Source: Caproicibacter fermentans
GTDB taxonomy: Bacteria > Bacillota > Clostridia > Oscillospirales > Acutalibacteraceae
NCBI RefSeq assembly: GCF_009746625.1
Contig: NZ_VWXL01000100.1
Location: 124,001-188,000 of the forward strand
Reading direction: 5' to 3'
DNA: 64,000 bases
Positions 1 to 8,599 of this stretch are shown piece after piece (positions within the stretch are counted from its first letter, which is position 1; each line of letters begins with the position of its first letter). The position numbers and the translations under genes are program-made. The notes below the pieces were generated by a model that saw only the letters and a program-made list of their open reading frames with translations, was not told the origin of the DNA and ran no database searches.

Positions 1-131
1 ACGGGCTCCAGCTGATCGTCGCGGTGCTGCTGATGTCGCTGGCGGTTATGGTTGCGTTCCACTGCCTGCAGAAGCTGTTCGGAAAAGAACCCAGCAAGAC
101 TACACCATCCGTCGCTGAAAAAGCGACCTGA
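1..131 (+). CDS. C-terminal end of a membrane protein (partial)
   Basis: The reading frame is open from base 3 to a TGA at 129-131, giving 42 residues whose 5' part lies outside the window. The visible part begins with a hydrophobic stretch (LIVAVLLMSLAVMVAF) that looks like a final transmembrane helix, followed by a short polar cytoplasmic-type tail ending VAEKAT. The family cannot be named from this much. A strong hairpin follows directly, which supports a real gene end here. Confidence 0.5.
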   Translation, partial: GLQLIVAVLLMSLAVMVAFHCLQKLFGKEPSKTTPSVAEKAT

Positions 132-148
132 TTTTCCTCCAATATTGA

Positions 149-186
149 GAAAACCGGCGAGCGGGTACACCCCGCCGCCGGTTTTC
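149..186. terminator. Intrinsic terminator between convergent genes
   Basis: Inverted repeat GAAAACCGGCG ... CGCCGGTTTTC with a GC-rich inner part. It sits between the plus-strand partial gene ending at 131 and the minus-strand ybaK gene ending at 203. T/A runs flank both arms, so it can serve both directions. Confidence 0.75.
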
Positions 187-202
187 CATTCGGTTCGCCG
201 AT

Positions 203-688
203 TCACGGACGGATCGCGACGGGCGCGGTCTTCGCGCCGGCGACGCGCATCAGGTCCTTCGGCGAGAGCTCCACCTGCGTGCCGATTTTTCCGCCGCTGA
301 CGATCATGGTCTCCAGCGCTTCGCAGCTTGCGTCCAGAACGGTGACATACTGTTTTTTCATCCCGACCGGGGAACAGCCGCCGCGGATATATCCGGTAAC
401 CTTGTTGATCTCCGTCACATGAATCATTTCGACGGATTTTTCCCCGACGCTTTTCGCCGCCGCTTTCAGGTTCAGCTCTTCCGCAACCGGTACCACAAAA
501 ACAAAAAAACCGCCGGAAGCGCCGCGGGTCACCAGGGTTTTATACACCCGATCAACATCCTGCCCCAGCTTTGCCGCGACGGAAACGCCGTCGATTTTGC
601 CGTCGTGATTCTCATAATAGTACGGATGGTAAGCGACCTTTTCCGCTTCCAGAATCCGCATGACGTTCGTCTTGTTTTCCTTCGCCAT
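203..688 (-). CDS. ybaK: Cys-tRNA(Pro)/Cys-tRNA(Cys) deacylase, YbaK/EbsC family
   Basis: A 161-residue single-domain protein of the YbaK/ProX editing-domain fold. Members hydrolyse cysteine mischarged onto tRNA(Pro), acting in trans on prolyl-tRNA synthetase products. Family features visible are the early YHPYYY region, VYKTLV, FVFVVPVAEELNLKAAAK (with the conserved lysine of this family), GYIRGGCSPVGMKK and the C-terminal SGGKIGTQVELSP segment. Length is normal for the family. It lies 31 bp downstream of the Nramp-like gene on the same strand, so co-transcription is possible. The nearby cysE-cysS pair is a suggestive but unproven functional neighbour. Confidence 0.9.
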   Translation of the reverse strand: MAKENKTNVMRILEAEKVAYHPYYYENHDGKIDGVSVAAKLGQDVDRVYKTLVTRGASGGFFVFVVPVAEELNLKAAAKSVGEKSVEMIHVTEINKVTGYIRGGCSPVGMKKQYVTVLDASCEALETMIVSGGKIGTQVELSPKDLMRVAGAKTAPVAIRP

Positions 689-719
689 TTAAAAATCCCC
701 TTTTGCTGTTTCCCCTCTA

Positions 720-1940
720 TTATACCGCCGCCCTGAGAAAAGTAAAGACGCAGACCGCCGTCAGAACGGCGACGCAGAACCACGCGCGGATTTTCTGCGC
801 CCCCGTGTTCGCGCACTCGCCCATCACCTGCCGGCTGGAGGTCAGAAGAGTCAGAAAAACTAACACCGGCGTCATCAGAACGCCGCCCGCGACCTGAACA
901 AAAACGGCGGCCCAGTTCAGCGGCAGGCCCGGAATCAAAACCGCGCCGGCCGCCGCCAGCACGCTGATTCCGTAAACGGCATAGAACCCGGGCGCGTCGC
1001 GGACGCTGTCGTTCAGGCTGTTCGACCAGCCGAACGCTTCCGCTACGCTGAACGACGACGACAGGGATACGGTGATTGCGGCAAGAAGCCCGGAGTTAAA
1101 CAAACCCAGCGCAAACAGAATCCCCGCGAGCGGGCCAACCCGCGCGGAGAGCGCGGAAACCAGCTCGGCCGGCCCGGCCGCCTCCAGATTCGGCACCGTC
1201 CCGAAAACGGAGGATCCGACGAAAATCAGCGCCGCCGCGACGGCAACCTGACAGACGCATCCCGCCAGAACGTCTTTTCTGCCGTCCCGGATGCGGTGCG
1301 ACCGGGCGCCGTGGTCCGCGTAGGCGGAGTTCTGATAAAAAATCATCCACGGCGCAACCGCGTTTCCGATCAGCGCCGCCGCGTACCAGCGGAAATCCCC
1401 GCCCGAGGAAAGGCGAAGGCTTTCCATCGCGCCGACGCCGGACTTCACGGCGAATGCCAGAAAAAGGAACACCAGATTATACATTCCGATCAAAAGGCCC
1501 ATGCGTTCTTTTTTCCGGTACCCGCTGAGCAAAGTAATCGAAAAAACCAGAACGGTGCTGATCAGCACCGCCGGAACACGGGGCAGACCGACCAGATGAA
1601 GGCCCGCGGACATCCCGACAAATTCCGTCAGCAGTGTCAGGAGGTTTTCCATCATCAGCGCGACGATCTGGCAGACCATCCATCCACGCCCGTACCGCTC
1701 CCGCAGCAGCCGGGTAAAACCCGCGTTTGAAACGACTCCAAGCCTCATCGCCATTTCCTGAACGGTGTATGTAACCGGCATCAGGCAAAGCGTCAGCGGA
1801 ACAAATACGGCAGGGCCGAACTTTGCGCCCGTCAGGGCATAGGATAAAATTCCGCCCGCGTCGTTGTCGGCCATCGCGGCCAGCATGCCCGGCCCAAGAA
1901 ACAGGAACAGGAAAAAGGGACCGCGTTTCCTGTTAAACAT
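720..1940 (-). CDS. Nramp-family (SLC11) metal transporter, atypical metal site
   Basis: A 406-residue polytopic membrane protein with the Nramp layout. The unwound part of TM1 reads ADNDAGG where classical Mn/Fe transporters have DPGN. The TM6 signature reads NAVAPW where classical members have a metal-binding methionine (typically TVMPH). Loss of both the TM1 Asn and the TM6 Met is a hallmark reported for Nramp-related Mg2+ transporters (NRMT), so Mg2+ or another hard divalent ion is a better guess than Mn2+. That substrate call is inference. The ATG directly abuts a long hairpin, which also buries the only purine-rich ribosome-binding stretch. The gene follows cysS on the same strand. Confidence 0.8.
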   Translation of the reverse strand: MFNRKRGPFFLFLFLGPGMLAAMADNDAGGILSYALTGAKFGPAVFVPLTLCLMPVTYTVQEMAMRLGVVSNAGFTRLLRERYGRGWMVCQIVALMMENLLTLLTEFVGMSAGLHLVGLPRVPAVLISTVLVFSITLLSGYRKKERMGLLIGMYNLVFLFLAFAVKSGVGAMESLRLSSGGDFRWYAAALIGNAVAPWMIFYQNSAYADHGARSHRIRDGRKDVLAGCVCQVAVAAALIFVGSSVFGTVPNLEAAGPAELVSALSARVGPLAGILFALGLFNSGLLAAITVSLSSSFSVAEAFGWSNSLNDSVRDAPGFYAVYGISVLAAAGAVLIPGLPLNWAAVFVQVAGGVLMTPVLVFLTLLTSSRQVMGECANTGAQKIRAWFCVAVLTAVCVFTFLRAAV

Positions 1941-1942
1941 GA

Positions 1943-1981
1943 AAACACCCCCATGGGCAGTTTATGCCCGCGGGGGTGTTT
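1943..1981 (-). terminator. cysS terminator hairpin overlapping the Nramp ribosome-binding site
   Basis: Read on the minus strand, AAACACCCCC and CGGGCA pair with TGCCCA and GGGGGTGTTT around a 5-nt loop, followed by TTTTC and then the Nramp ATG two bases later. It looks like the transcription terminator of the cysE-cysS operon. The GGGGGTG arm is also the only plausible Shine-Dalgarno sequence for the next gene, so the structure may also limit translation of readthrough transcripts. Confidence 0.7.
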
Positions 1982-1995
1982 GTGCTCCTGTGTAA

Positions 1996-3402
1996 TTATC
2001 CTTCGATTTTCCACTTCACGCCCTGCGGCGTGTCTTCCAGCACCACACGGCGGGCTTTCAGCTCGTCGCGGATACGGTCCGCCGTCGCCCAGTCCTTTTC
2101 GGCGCGCGCTTTTGTCCGTTCGGCGATCAGCCGCTCGATCTCCTCATCGGCGCCGGTCTCTTTTTTCGCGTACAGCAGGCCCAGCACCTCCGCGAGATCG
2201 TTGAATAAATCGAGGGCGGTGCGGCACAGGTCTTTGGACGGATTCTTTTCCGCCGTCAGGTTTGTGTTGATGTCCTTCGCAAGGTCGAACAGCGCGGAAA
2301 TCGCGTCCGCCGTGTTCAGGTCGTCCTCCATCGCCTCAATGAAACGGTCCTGGCGGGACTCGAACAGGCGGCGCAGTTCCCGTTCGCCCTCCCGTTCCCC
2401 GGCCGGAGCGTGTCCGAGCAGGAATTCAAGATTTTCACGGCAGTGATAAAGCCGGTCCAGAGCGGATTTGCACTGCTCGATGATCTCGATGCTGTAATTG
2501 ATCGGCGTGCGGTAATGCGAGGAAATCATCAGGTAGCGGATCGGCTCATACCCGTATTTTTCGGCTACGTCCCGCACGGTAAAGAAATTGCCGAGCGATT
2601 TCGACATCTTTTTGTTGTCCACATTGATGTAGCCGTTGTGCATCCAGTAGTGTGCGAACGGCACGCCGTTGCAGCACTCGCTCTGCGCGATTTCGTTTTC
2701 GTGGTGCGGGAAGATCAGGTCCTGCCCGCCGCAGTGGATATCGATCGTTTTGCCGAGGTACCGGCGCGCCATGGCGGAGCACTCGATGTGCCAGCCGGGC
2801 CTTCCGTGCCCCCAGGGGGAGATCCAGCTTGGCTCCCCGGGCTTTGAACCCTTCCACAGGGCGAAATCGAGCGGGTCCTCCTTGTGTTCGCCGACCGCGA
2901 TGCGCGCACCGGATTTCAGGTCGTCCAGCGGCTGGTGCGACAGCTTGCCGTAACCGGAATCCTTCAGCGTGCGGAAATAAACGTCCCCGTTTTCCGCCGG
3001 ATAGGCATAGCCTTTTTCGACCAGGTCGGAAATAATGGAGATGATTTCATCGATATTCTCCGTCGCGAGCGGATGAACCGTCGCGGGGCGCACGTTCAGC
3101 CCCGCCGCGTCCGTCCGGTATTCCTCGATGTACTGCTGCGACACCGTGAGATAATCGGTTTTTTCCTCGTTCGCCTTCCGGATAATCTTGTCGTCGATGT
3201 CGGTGAAATTCTGCACAAAGGTTACTTTCATCCCCCGGTACTCCAGGTACCGGCGGAGCACGTCGAACACGCAGATCGGTCTCGCGTTCCCGATGTGGAT
3301 ATAATTATACACGGTCGGGCCGCAGGCGTAGATTTTTGCCTCTCCGGGCTCAATCGGAACAAATTCCTCTTTCCGCCTTGTCAGCGTGTTGTAAATTTTC
3401 AT
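1996..3402 (-). CDS. cysS: Cysteinyl-tRNA synthetase
   Basis: 468 residues, the normal length for bacterial CysRS, a class I synthetase charging tRNA(Cys). Visible signatures are the zinc-binding Cys early in the Rossmann fold (IYACGPTVYN), the HIGH motif (YIHIGNARP), the GWHIECSAMA zinc/cysteine-pocket segment, HHENE, and the KMSKS loop (KKMSKSLGNF), followed by the DALR anticodon-binding region. It starts 14 bp after cysE, so both are read from the T-box-controlled promoter upstream of cysE. That couples cysteine synthesis and tRNA charging to the charging state of tRNA(Cys). Confidence 0.97.
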   Translation of the reverse strand: MKIYNTLTRRKEEFVPIEPGEAKIYACGPTVYNYIHIGNARPICVFDVLRRYLEYRGMKVTFVQNFTDIDDKIIRKANEEKTDYLTVSQQYIEEYRTDAAGLNVRPATVHPLATENIDEIISIISDLVEKGYAYPAENGDVYFRTLKDSGYGKLSHQPLDDLKSGARIAVGEHKEDPLDFALWKGSKPGEPSWISPWGHGRPGWHIECSAMARRYLGKTIDIHCGGQDLIFPHHENEIAQSECCNGVPFAHYWMHNGYINVDNKKMSKSLGNFFTVRDVAEKYGYEPIRYLMISSHYRTPINYSIEIIEQCKSALDRLYHCRENLEFLLGHAPAGEREGERELRRLFESRQDRFIEAMEDDLNTADAISALFDLAKDINTNLTAEKNPSKDLCRTALDLFNDLAEVLGLLYAKKETGADEEIERLIAERTKARAEKDWATADRIRDELKARRVVLEDTPQGVKWKIEG

Positions 3403-3416
3403 TTGATTGTCCTCCT

Positions 3417-4091
3417 TTATGAGCTTTTCGCCGCTCTTTTTCCGCCCTGATGCGAGACGGTTTTTTCCATCATGTCAAGCTGCGCATGGATCTTCCGAAG
3501 CTCCACCCCCATGTAGCAAAGCTGCTGGGAGACCGGGTCGCCGATGTGGATCTGATCCAGATTGGCCGGGCGCACTCCGTCCAGGCGAACGATGCGCGCC
3601 GGCACGCCGACCGCTGTGGCGTTCGCCGGGACTTCTTCCAGAACGACCGCCCCCGCCGCCACGCGCGCGTTGTCGCCCACATGGAAGGGACCGAGGATCT
3701 TCGCTCCGGCGCCGACCAGCACGTTGCTGCCCAGCGTCGGGTGGCGCTTGCCGTGGTCTTTGCCGGTTCCGCCAAGCGTAACGCCCTGATACAGGGTGCA
3801 GTAGTCGCCGATTTCAGAAGTTTCTCCGATCACCACGCCCATGCCGTGATCGATAAAAAGCCCTTTGCCGATTTTTGCGCCCGGGTGAATTTCAATCCCC
3901 GTTTTATGCCGCGACCTCTGGGAAAGATACCGGGCGATGAATTTGTGATTGCGCTCATAAAACCAGTGGGCGATTCGATAGGAACGGACCGCCTTGAACC
4001 CGGAATAGAGGAAAAACACCTCCAGCCGGGAACGCGCGGCGGGGTCGCGGTCGATGATGGAATCAAGGTCTGCCTTGAGACTGGAAAACAT
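3417..4091 (-). CDS. cysE: Serine O-acetyltransferase
   Basis: 224 residues from an ATG at 4091 preceded by AGGAGG at ideal spacing; a longer in-frame extension upstream runs into the T-box leader and is rejected. It transfers acetyl from acetyl-CoA to serine, the first step of cysteine synthesis. Left-handed beta-helix hexapeptide repeats are clear (IGKGLFIDHG, IGETSEIGDYCTLYQGVTLGGTG, VGAGAKILGPFHVGDNARVAAGAVV), with the catalytic His/Asp in the IDHGMGVVIGE segment. It is first gene of a cysE-cysS operon under T-box control. Confidence 0.95.
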   Translation of the reverse strand: MFSSLKADLDSIIDRDPAARSRLEVFFLYSGFKAVRSYRIAHWFYERNHKFIARYLSQRSRHKTGIEIHPGAKIGKGLFIDHGMGVVIGETSEIGDYCTLYQGVTLGGTGKDHGKRHPTLGSNVLVGAGAKILGPFHVGDNARVAAGAVVLEEVPANATAVGVPARIVRLDGVRPANLDQIHIGDPVSQQLCYMGVELRKIHAQLDMMEKTVSHQGGKRAAKSS

Positions 4092-4106
4092 AAAAACCTC
4101 CTGTGG

Positions 4107-4147
4107 AAAAAAGCCGCCTCCGTCCCCAAACAGGGGACGGAGGCGGC
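4107..4147 (-). terminator. T-box attenuator terminator
   Basis: A perfect 15-bp stem (GCCGCCTCCGTCCCC with its complement) with a 5-nt loop and a T-rich tail on the minus strand, positioned between the T-box core and the cysE ribosome-binding site. In the T-box scheme its 5' arm would be captured by the antiterminator when uncharged tRNA is bound. Confidence 0.9.
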
Positions 4148-4377
4148 GTCTGCCGCGGTTCCACTCCGCTTTATTTCTCATGAATGCCGGTAACGGGGCT
4201 GCCCGTGCGGGGATACTGAAAGTTCCCCCCGCATGCTCGCGGACGCATTTCGTTCCTCCGCATGGCAAAAAGCGCTTTCAGCCGATGACGCTTTCTCTCT
4301 TTTGCAGCCTGAGGAATTACTTCTTCCGGTCGTCGCATGTTCCGTTTGTTTCATAATAGCCGGAATCGATCCCGGCG
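4107..4377 (-). promoter_or_regulatory. T-box leader (tRNA-Cys sensing) of cysE-cysS
   Basis: The minus strand carries the T-box core TGGAACCGCGG (plus 4153-4163), immediately followed by an intrinsic terminator (arms at plus 4113-4127 and 4133-4147, then a T run). Upstream lies a structured Stem I-like region with AGTAA, AGAGAG and GGCTG elements. A candidate cysteine specifier TGC (plus 4245-4247) sits after GAA in the 3' side of that region. Known T-boxes bind uncharged tRNA and favour antitermination; the downstream genes cysE and cysS fit tRNA(Cys). The exact specifier assignment is my inference from a hand-read fold. Confidence 0.9.
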
Positions 4378-4383
4378 TTACAC

Positions 4384-4412
4384 AGTATAGTACAAAAAAA
4401 GCATTCTGTAAA
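4384..4412 (-). promoter_or_regulatory. Sigma-A-type promoter of cysE-cysS
   Basis: Minus strand: -35 TTTACA (plus 4407-4412), 17-nt spacer, -10 TATACT (plus 4384-4389). Transcription would start near 4377 at the 5' edge of the T-box leader. It lies directly after the pgsA stop codon. Confidence 0.8.
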
Positions 4413-4421
4413 CACCCTGCT

Positions 4422-5024
4422 TTATTTTGTGGTGTCAATCAGCTGAATATTCTGCATCAAATAGATCATTCCGGAAACCACCGCGAAAACGGCGGAAATC
4501 AATACCAAAAAACTGCCGAGCCACGTCAGGATGAAGGCGCCGTCCGAACCGAAAACGGTGAACTCCGGCAGAATTCCGTCGCGGACCAGCTCCAGAAGAA
4601 ACTGGAACAACAGCACCGCCGTGATCGCCACGACCTGGCTGACCGTTTTCGCCTTTCCCCACTTGTTCGCCGCAAGGACGCGTCCGTTTTCGGCGGCGAT
4701 CAGACGGATCCCCGTTACCATGAATTCCCGCGCAAGGATAATAACGACTACCCAGGAATCCGCCAGGCCGAACTGCACAAAGCAAACCAGTGCGGACAAA
4801 ACCAGAATTTTATCCGCGAGCGGGTCCATAAACTTGCCAAAATCGGTGATCTGATTCGTTTTCCTTGCGATTTTGCCGTCCAGCCGGTCGGTGTAGGAAG
4901 CCGCGGCAAACAAAATCAACGCCCAGAAATAATGCAGGCCGATGTAATCCTGGGCCAGAAGCGCGACGAGGAAAAACGGAACGATGCAAATTCTCGCGAT
5001 GGTCAGCTTATTGGGCAGATTCAA
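4422..5024 (-). CDS. pgsA: CDP-diacylglycerol--glycerol-3-phosphate 3-phosphatidyltransferase
   Basis: 200 residues, multi-pass inner-membrane enzyme making phosphatidylglycerol phosphate. The CDP-alcohol phosphatidyltransferase signature is present as TDRLDGKIARK ... FGKFMDPLADK, i.e. the paired Asp motif that binds metal and substrate. The N-terminus MNLPNKLTIARI is typical of PgsA. It starts 12 bp after rimO and forms the distal end of the recA-recX-rimO-pgsA gene string. Confidence 0.95.
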   Translation of the reverse strand: MNLPNKLTIARICIVPFFLVALLAQDYIGLHYFWALILFAAASYTDRLDGKIARKTNQITDFGKFMDPLADKILVLSALVCFVQFGLADSWVVVIILAREFMVTGIRLIAAENGRVLAANKWGKAKTVSQVVAITAVLLFQFLLELVRDGILPEFTVFGSDGAFILTWLGSFLVLISAVFAVVSGMIYLMQNIQLIDTTK

Positions 5025-5036
5025 GACAACTCCCCC

Positions 5037-6365
5037 TTACTCCACGGCGCGCCCGGCCGGGTCGCCGTCGATGCAGTCGGTGATTTTTACGTCGGCAAAC
5101 CGGCCCGGCTCCGGCTTACGGCGCGCCGAAAACCAGACTCTTCCGTCGATGTCCGGCGCGTCCGCCGTGCCGCGCCCGTAACAAAGGCCCGCTTCCCGGT
5201 CAAAGCCCTCCGTCAGCACCCGAAGGGTTTTCCCGACCAGAGCTTCCGCCTGCTCCTGCATAATATTCATCTGGAGCTCCATGACAAGCTCCGCGCGGCG
5301 GCGCTTGACTTCCTCTTCCAGCTGGCCCGGCAGCTCCGCCGCCGCGGTGCCTTCCTCCTGCGAGTAGGCAAAGCACCCGAGCCGTTCAAACCGGATTTCG
5401 CGGACAAACCCGCAAAGCTCCTCAAAATCCTCTTCCGTTTCGCCGGGGAACCCGGCGATCAGGGTCGACCGCAGAATGATTCCGGGAACCGCGCCCCGGA
5501 TTTTGTGCATCAGCGCGGTCAGGGAGGCGCGGTCGCCGACCCGGCGCATTGCTTTCAGAATTCTGCCGCTGCAGTGCTGGAGCGGTAAATCAAGGTATTT
5601 TACGATTTTTTCTTCCGATGCCATCGTCTGAAGCAACTCGTCGGTGATGGAATCCGGGTAAGCGTACAGAACACGGATCCATTCCGGCCCGTCGATCCGG
5701 CAAAGGCGGCGCAGAAGCTCCGGCAGCATCAGCTTGTGATACAGGTCGTACCCGTAACGGGACGTGTCCTGCGCAATCAGGATCAGCTCTTTTGCCCCGC
5801 CGGCGGCGAGCGATCGAGCTTCCTGCTCAATTTCCTCCATTGCGCGGGAACGGTACGGGCCGCGGATCGCCGGAATCGCGCAGTAGGAGCAGCGATTGTC
5901 GCACCCCTCCGCGATTTTCAGGTAAGCCGAGTATCGCGGGGTCAGCAGACTGCGCTCTCCGCACAGAGGCAGCTTTGTCTTTTCCGGGAACAGCTCTGTT
6001 TTGTCCCCTTCAAGCGCCTTTTGAACGACCTGGGCAATATTGCTGTTCGCCCCGATGCCCGCGACCCCGTCAACCTCCGGCAGCTCGCGGAGAATCTGCT
6101 CCCGGTAGCGTTCCGCCAGGCAGCCGGTCACAACGATCGCCCTGACTTGCCCTTCGGCCTTTTTCTTCGCAAGCTCCAGAATTTCACCGATGGATTCCTG
6201 CTTCGCCGCGTCGATAAATCCGCAGGTATTTACGATCGCGACATCCGCTTCCGCCGCGTCCTTTTTCAGTTCATAGCCCGCTTTCAGCAAAATCGCGAGC
6301 ATCAGCTCCGCGTCCACCTGATTTTTGGGGCATCCAAGGTTCACAAGTCCTACCGAATATGCCAT
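5037..6365 (-). CDS. rimO: Ribosomal protein S12 (Asp) methylthiotransferase
   Basis: 442 residues. A radical-SAM methylthiotransferase adding a methylthio group to an aspartate of ribosomal protein S12. The N-terminal MTTase domain begins VNLGCPKNQVDAE, with the further cluster cysteines NTCGF and TGCLAERY. The radical SAM CxxxCxxC motif is CDNRCSYC near residue 155, and the C-terminal TRAM region is present (VGKTLRVLTEGFD). GCPKN rather than GCQMN separates it from MiaB. It sits between a flavin-binding gene and pgsA with short gaps, suggesting one transcript. Confidence 0.95.
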   Translation of the reverse strand: MAYSVGLVNLGCPKNQVDAELMLAILLKAGYELKKDAAEADVAIVNTCGFIDAAKQESIGEILELAKKKAEGQVRAIVVTGCLAERYREQILRELPEVDGVAGIGANSNIAQVVQKALEGDKTELFPEKTKLPLCGERSLLTPRYSAYLKIAEGCDNRCSYCAIPAIRGPYRSRAMEEIEQEARSLAAGGAKELILIAQDTSRYGYDLYHKLMLPELLRRLCRIDGPEWIRVLYAYPDSITDELLQTMASEEKIVKYLDLPLQHCSGRILKAMRRVGDRASLTALMHKIRGAVPGIILRSTLIAGFPGETEEDFEELCGFVREIRFERLGCFAYSQEEGTAAAELPGQLEEEVKRRRAELVMELQMNIMQEQAEALVGKTLRVLTEGFDREAGLCYGRGTADAPDIDGRVWFSARRKPEPGRFADVKITDCIDGDPAGRAVE

Positions 6366-6383
6366 ATCTTCTCCTGATTTTGT

Positions 6384-6809
6384 TCAGACGATAAAATCCT
6401 CCGAATGAAAATTACTATAATATCTGCCAGCCATCGCCGTGAATTTCAGCACGCAGTAGTCGGGGTCCGCGACGCCCTCCGGATAGTATCTGTCATCGCC
6501 TTCCTGCCAGATCATCGCCTTGGACTCCGCATCCTCCAAAACCTGCATGGTGCCTTTGAGCATCACGCCGCGAAAAAAACGCTTGTCGCAGAAATAAATG
6601 CAGGCCTTGGGATTTTCACGGTATTGCGCCGCACGAAGCGACGATGTGTTGGTCGTAAAATAAAACGCCCGGATTCCCTCGCGTTTTCTGGGGGAGAACA
6701 TCGCCTTCACGTTCGGAAAGCCGTCCGCGTCGGCGGAACCGACGTACGCCGTTTTCTGTTTGTCAATCAGATTGCCGATCGTCTTCTCCGCATCCCGCAA
6801 AGCTGTCAT
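6384..6809 (-). CDS. Pyridoxamine 5'-phosphate oxidase-like flavin-binding protein
   Basis: 141 residues from an ATG at 6809 preceded by GAGGAAGAGG; an upstream in-frame start gives a 154-residue version but has no better signal. The sequence has the small split-barrel flavin-reductase/PNPOx fold pattern: KTAYVGSADADGFPNVKAMF, then FYFTTNTSSLRAAQYRENPKACIYF and GVMLKGTMQVLED. Such proteins bind FMN or a related cofactor; the substrate here is unknown. The start lies inside the 3' end of recX (47-bp overlap), pointing to translational coupling. Confidence 0.8.
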   Translation of the reverse strand: MTALRDAEKTIGNLIDKQKTAYVGSADADGFPNVKAMFSPRKREGIRAFYFTTNTSSLRAAQYRENPKACIYFCDKRFFRGVMLKGTMQVLEDAESKAMIWQEGDDRYYPEGVADPDYCVLKFTAMAGRYYSNFHSEDFIV

Positions 6810-7413
6810 CCTCTTCCTCAAATTTTCTGAGCCCGCTTTTGATGTCATCCCACCGGTAACCTAACCTTTGCAGCGCCGCCACAACGCGGCGCCGCCCCTT
6901 TTCGTCGCCCAGAAGGCGGGCGTATTTCTTTTGGAGAAGCCTTTGGACGGCTTCGACCGGGTCCGGCTCGCTTTCTTCCACAATGCGCTCCGCCAGATCG
7001 CGTTCGATCCCCCGTTTCGCCAGCTCCCATTTTACACGGGAAGCGGAGCAGCCCTTGCGTCCGAACAGTTCCGCTGCAAGGTTCCGGGCATACTCCTCAT
7101 CATTGACCATCCCGAGTTCAACCAGTCGCGAGGCGGCCCGCTCGGCCGCCTCGCGCGAAACGGTTCGGGCAATTTTGTCTGCAAGCTCCTTTTGGGAGTG
7201 GGCGCGGTGTTCCAGAAGATAAAGGGCCTTTTCCTGCGCGCGCCGCGCGTCGCTTTTCCGAATCAGCTCGTGCAGCCGCTCATCCGACAGTTCCGCGCCC
7301 GGTTTCAGCCCGGAGAGGACAAAGGTCTCCGTATCCACGCTGACGGCGTATTCCCCGTCGACAAAGAGGGCCGTCAGGCCCTTTCTGCGGGGTTCCGCCG
7401 CGGAGAGCATCAT
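6763..7413 (-). CDS. recX: Regulatory protein RecX
   Basis: 216 residues with the RecX/OraA three-tandem-helical-repeat pattern ([89 protein letters not shown]). RecX binds RecA filaments and modulates their growth. The ATG overlaps the recA stop codon by 4 bp, the classic recA-recX arrangement, so it should share recA control. Confidence 0.93.
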   Translation of the reverse strand: MMLSAAEPRRKGLTALFVDGEYAVSVDTETFVLSGLKPGAELSDERLHELIRKSDARRAQEKALYLLEHRAHSQKELADKIARTVSREAAERAASRLVELGMVNDEEYARNLAAELFGRKGCSASRVKWELAKRGIERDLAERIVEESEPDPVEAVQRLLQKKYARLLGDEKGRRRVVAALQRLGYRWDDIKSGLRKFEEEDDSFAGCGEDDRQSD

Positions 7414-8558
7414 TCGTCGTCCGCCTCAATGTCAATATCGGAATTGGCGCCCGCTTTCCCGTTTCCGGCGTCCTCTTCCTTGACGGCGGTTTCCACGGGA
7501 TGAATTTTCGATCCGGGCGTCGGCTTATTAAACAGCTCCGTCATATGCTGCCGAATCTGTTTCTCCAGTTCTTCCGCCGTATCCGGATGTTCCGCAAAAA
7601 AGTTTTTCGCGTTTTCGCGCCCCTGCCCGATTCTGATGTCCTGATAGGAAAACCACGCGCCGCTTTTCTGCACAAGGTCAAGCTGAACGCCGAGGTCCAG
7701 CAGCTCTCCGTCGTGCGAAATCCCCTGTCCGTACATCACGTCGAACTCCGCGGAGCGGAACGGCGGCGCAATCTTGTTCTTGACCACCTTCGCCCTCGTA
7801 TGCGAACCGATCATTTCCGTTCCGTTTTTCAAGGTTTCGACCTTGCGGATATCGATTCTGACGGAAGCGTAGAATTTCAGCGCTCTGCCGCCCGGGGTCA
7901 CCTCGGGGTTGCCGTACATCACGCCGACTTTCTCGCGCAGCTGATTGATAAAGATCGCCACGCAGTTTGATTTGGAAATCGCGCCCGCCAGCTTGCGAAG
8001 GGCCTGGGACATCAGGCGGGCCTGCAGGCCGACGTGGCTGTCGCCCATTTCGCCCTCGATTTCCACCCGCGGTACCAGCGCCGCCACCGAATCCACCACG
8101 ATAACGTCGATCGCGCCGGAGCGCACCAGTGCCTCCGTGATTTCCAGCGCCTGCTCGCCGGTGTCCGGCTGAGAGACCAGCAGGGAGTCCACATCCACGC
8201 CGAGCGCGCGCGCGTAAACCGGGTCCAGTGCGTGTTCCACGTCGATGAACGCGGCGTTGCCGCCGTTTTTCTGCCCCTGCGCGATGCAGTGCAGCGCCAG
8301 CGTGGTTTTGCCGGAGCTTTCCGGCCCATAGATTTCTATGATCCTGCCGCGCGGCAGGCCGCCGATTCCAAGCGCCAGGTCAAGCCCGAGCGAGCCGGTC
8401 GGAATCGCCTCGACATGCATGGCCTCGTTCTGTCCCAGGCGCATGACCGCCCCTTTGCCGTACTGCTTTTCGATCTGCGCCAGCGCCGTTTCCAGCGCCT
8501 TCTTTTTATCGGTTCCCTTGCCGACCAGCTTTTCCGGCATCTTTTTTCCCGCCGCCAT
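7410..8558 (-). CDS. recA: Recombinase RecA
   Basis: 382 residues with the full RecA core: Walker [13 protein letters not shown]-type segment, Walker [12 protein letters not shown]1 loop ([21 protein letters not shown]), L2 loop ([21 protein letters not shown]) and the C-terminal domain with [10 protein letters not shown]-like sequence. The C-terminal tail is acidic (DIDIEADDE). It catalyses homologous strand exchange and stimulates LexA self-cleavage. The ATG is preceded by GGGAGGAATTCAGT. Promoter and an SOS-box-like site lie just upstream. Confidence 0.98.
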   Translation of the reverse strand: MAAGKKMPEKLVGKGTDKKKALETALAQIEKQYGKGAVMRLGQNEAMHVEAIPTGSLGLDLALGIGGLPRGRIIEIYGPESSGKTTLALHCIAQGQKNGGNAAFIDVEHALDPVYARALGVDVDSLLVSQPDTGEQALEITEALVRSGAIDVIVVDSVAALVPRVEIEGEMGDSHVGLQARLMSQALRKLAGAISKSNCVAIFINQLREKVGVMYGNPEVTPGGRALKFYASVRIDIRKVETLKNGTEMIGSHTRAKVVKNKIAPPFRSAEFDVMYGQGISHDGELLDLGVQLDLVQKSGAWFSYQDIRIGQGRENAKNFFAEHPDTAEELEKQIRQHMTELFNKPTPGSKIHPVETAVKEEDAGNGKAGANSDIDIEADDE

Positions 8559-8599
8559 ACTGAATTCCTCCCGTCAGGCTCTTTCATTTCTTCCAATTC

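Noticed and set aside
4092-4268. Upstream extension of cysE
   Set aside because: The extra residues would be encoded by the T-box and its terminator; the ATG at 4091 has an ideal ribosome-binding site and matches the family start.
4233-5588. 451-codon plus-strand frame across the T-box, pgsA and the end of rimO
   Set aside because: It is the antisense shadow of pgsA and rimO, with a composition rich in Gln, Arg and His and no protein-family features.
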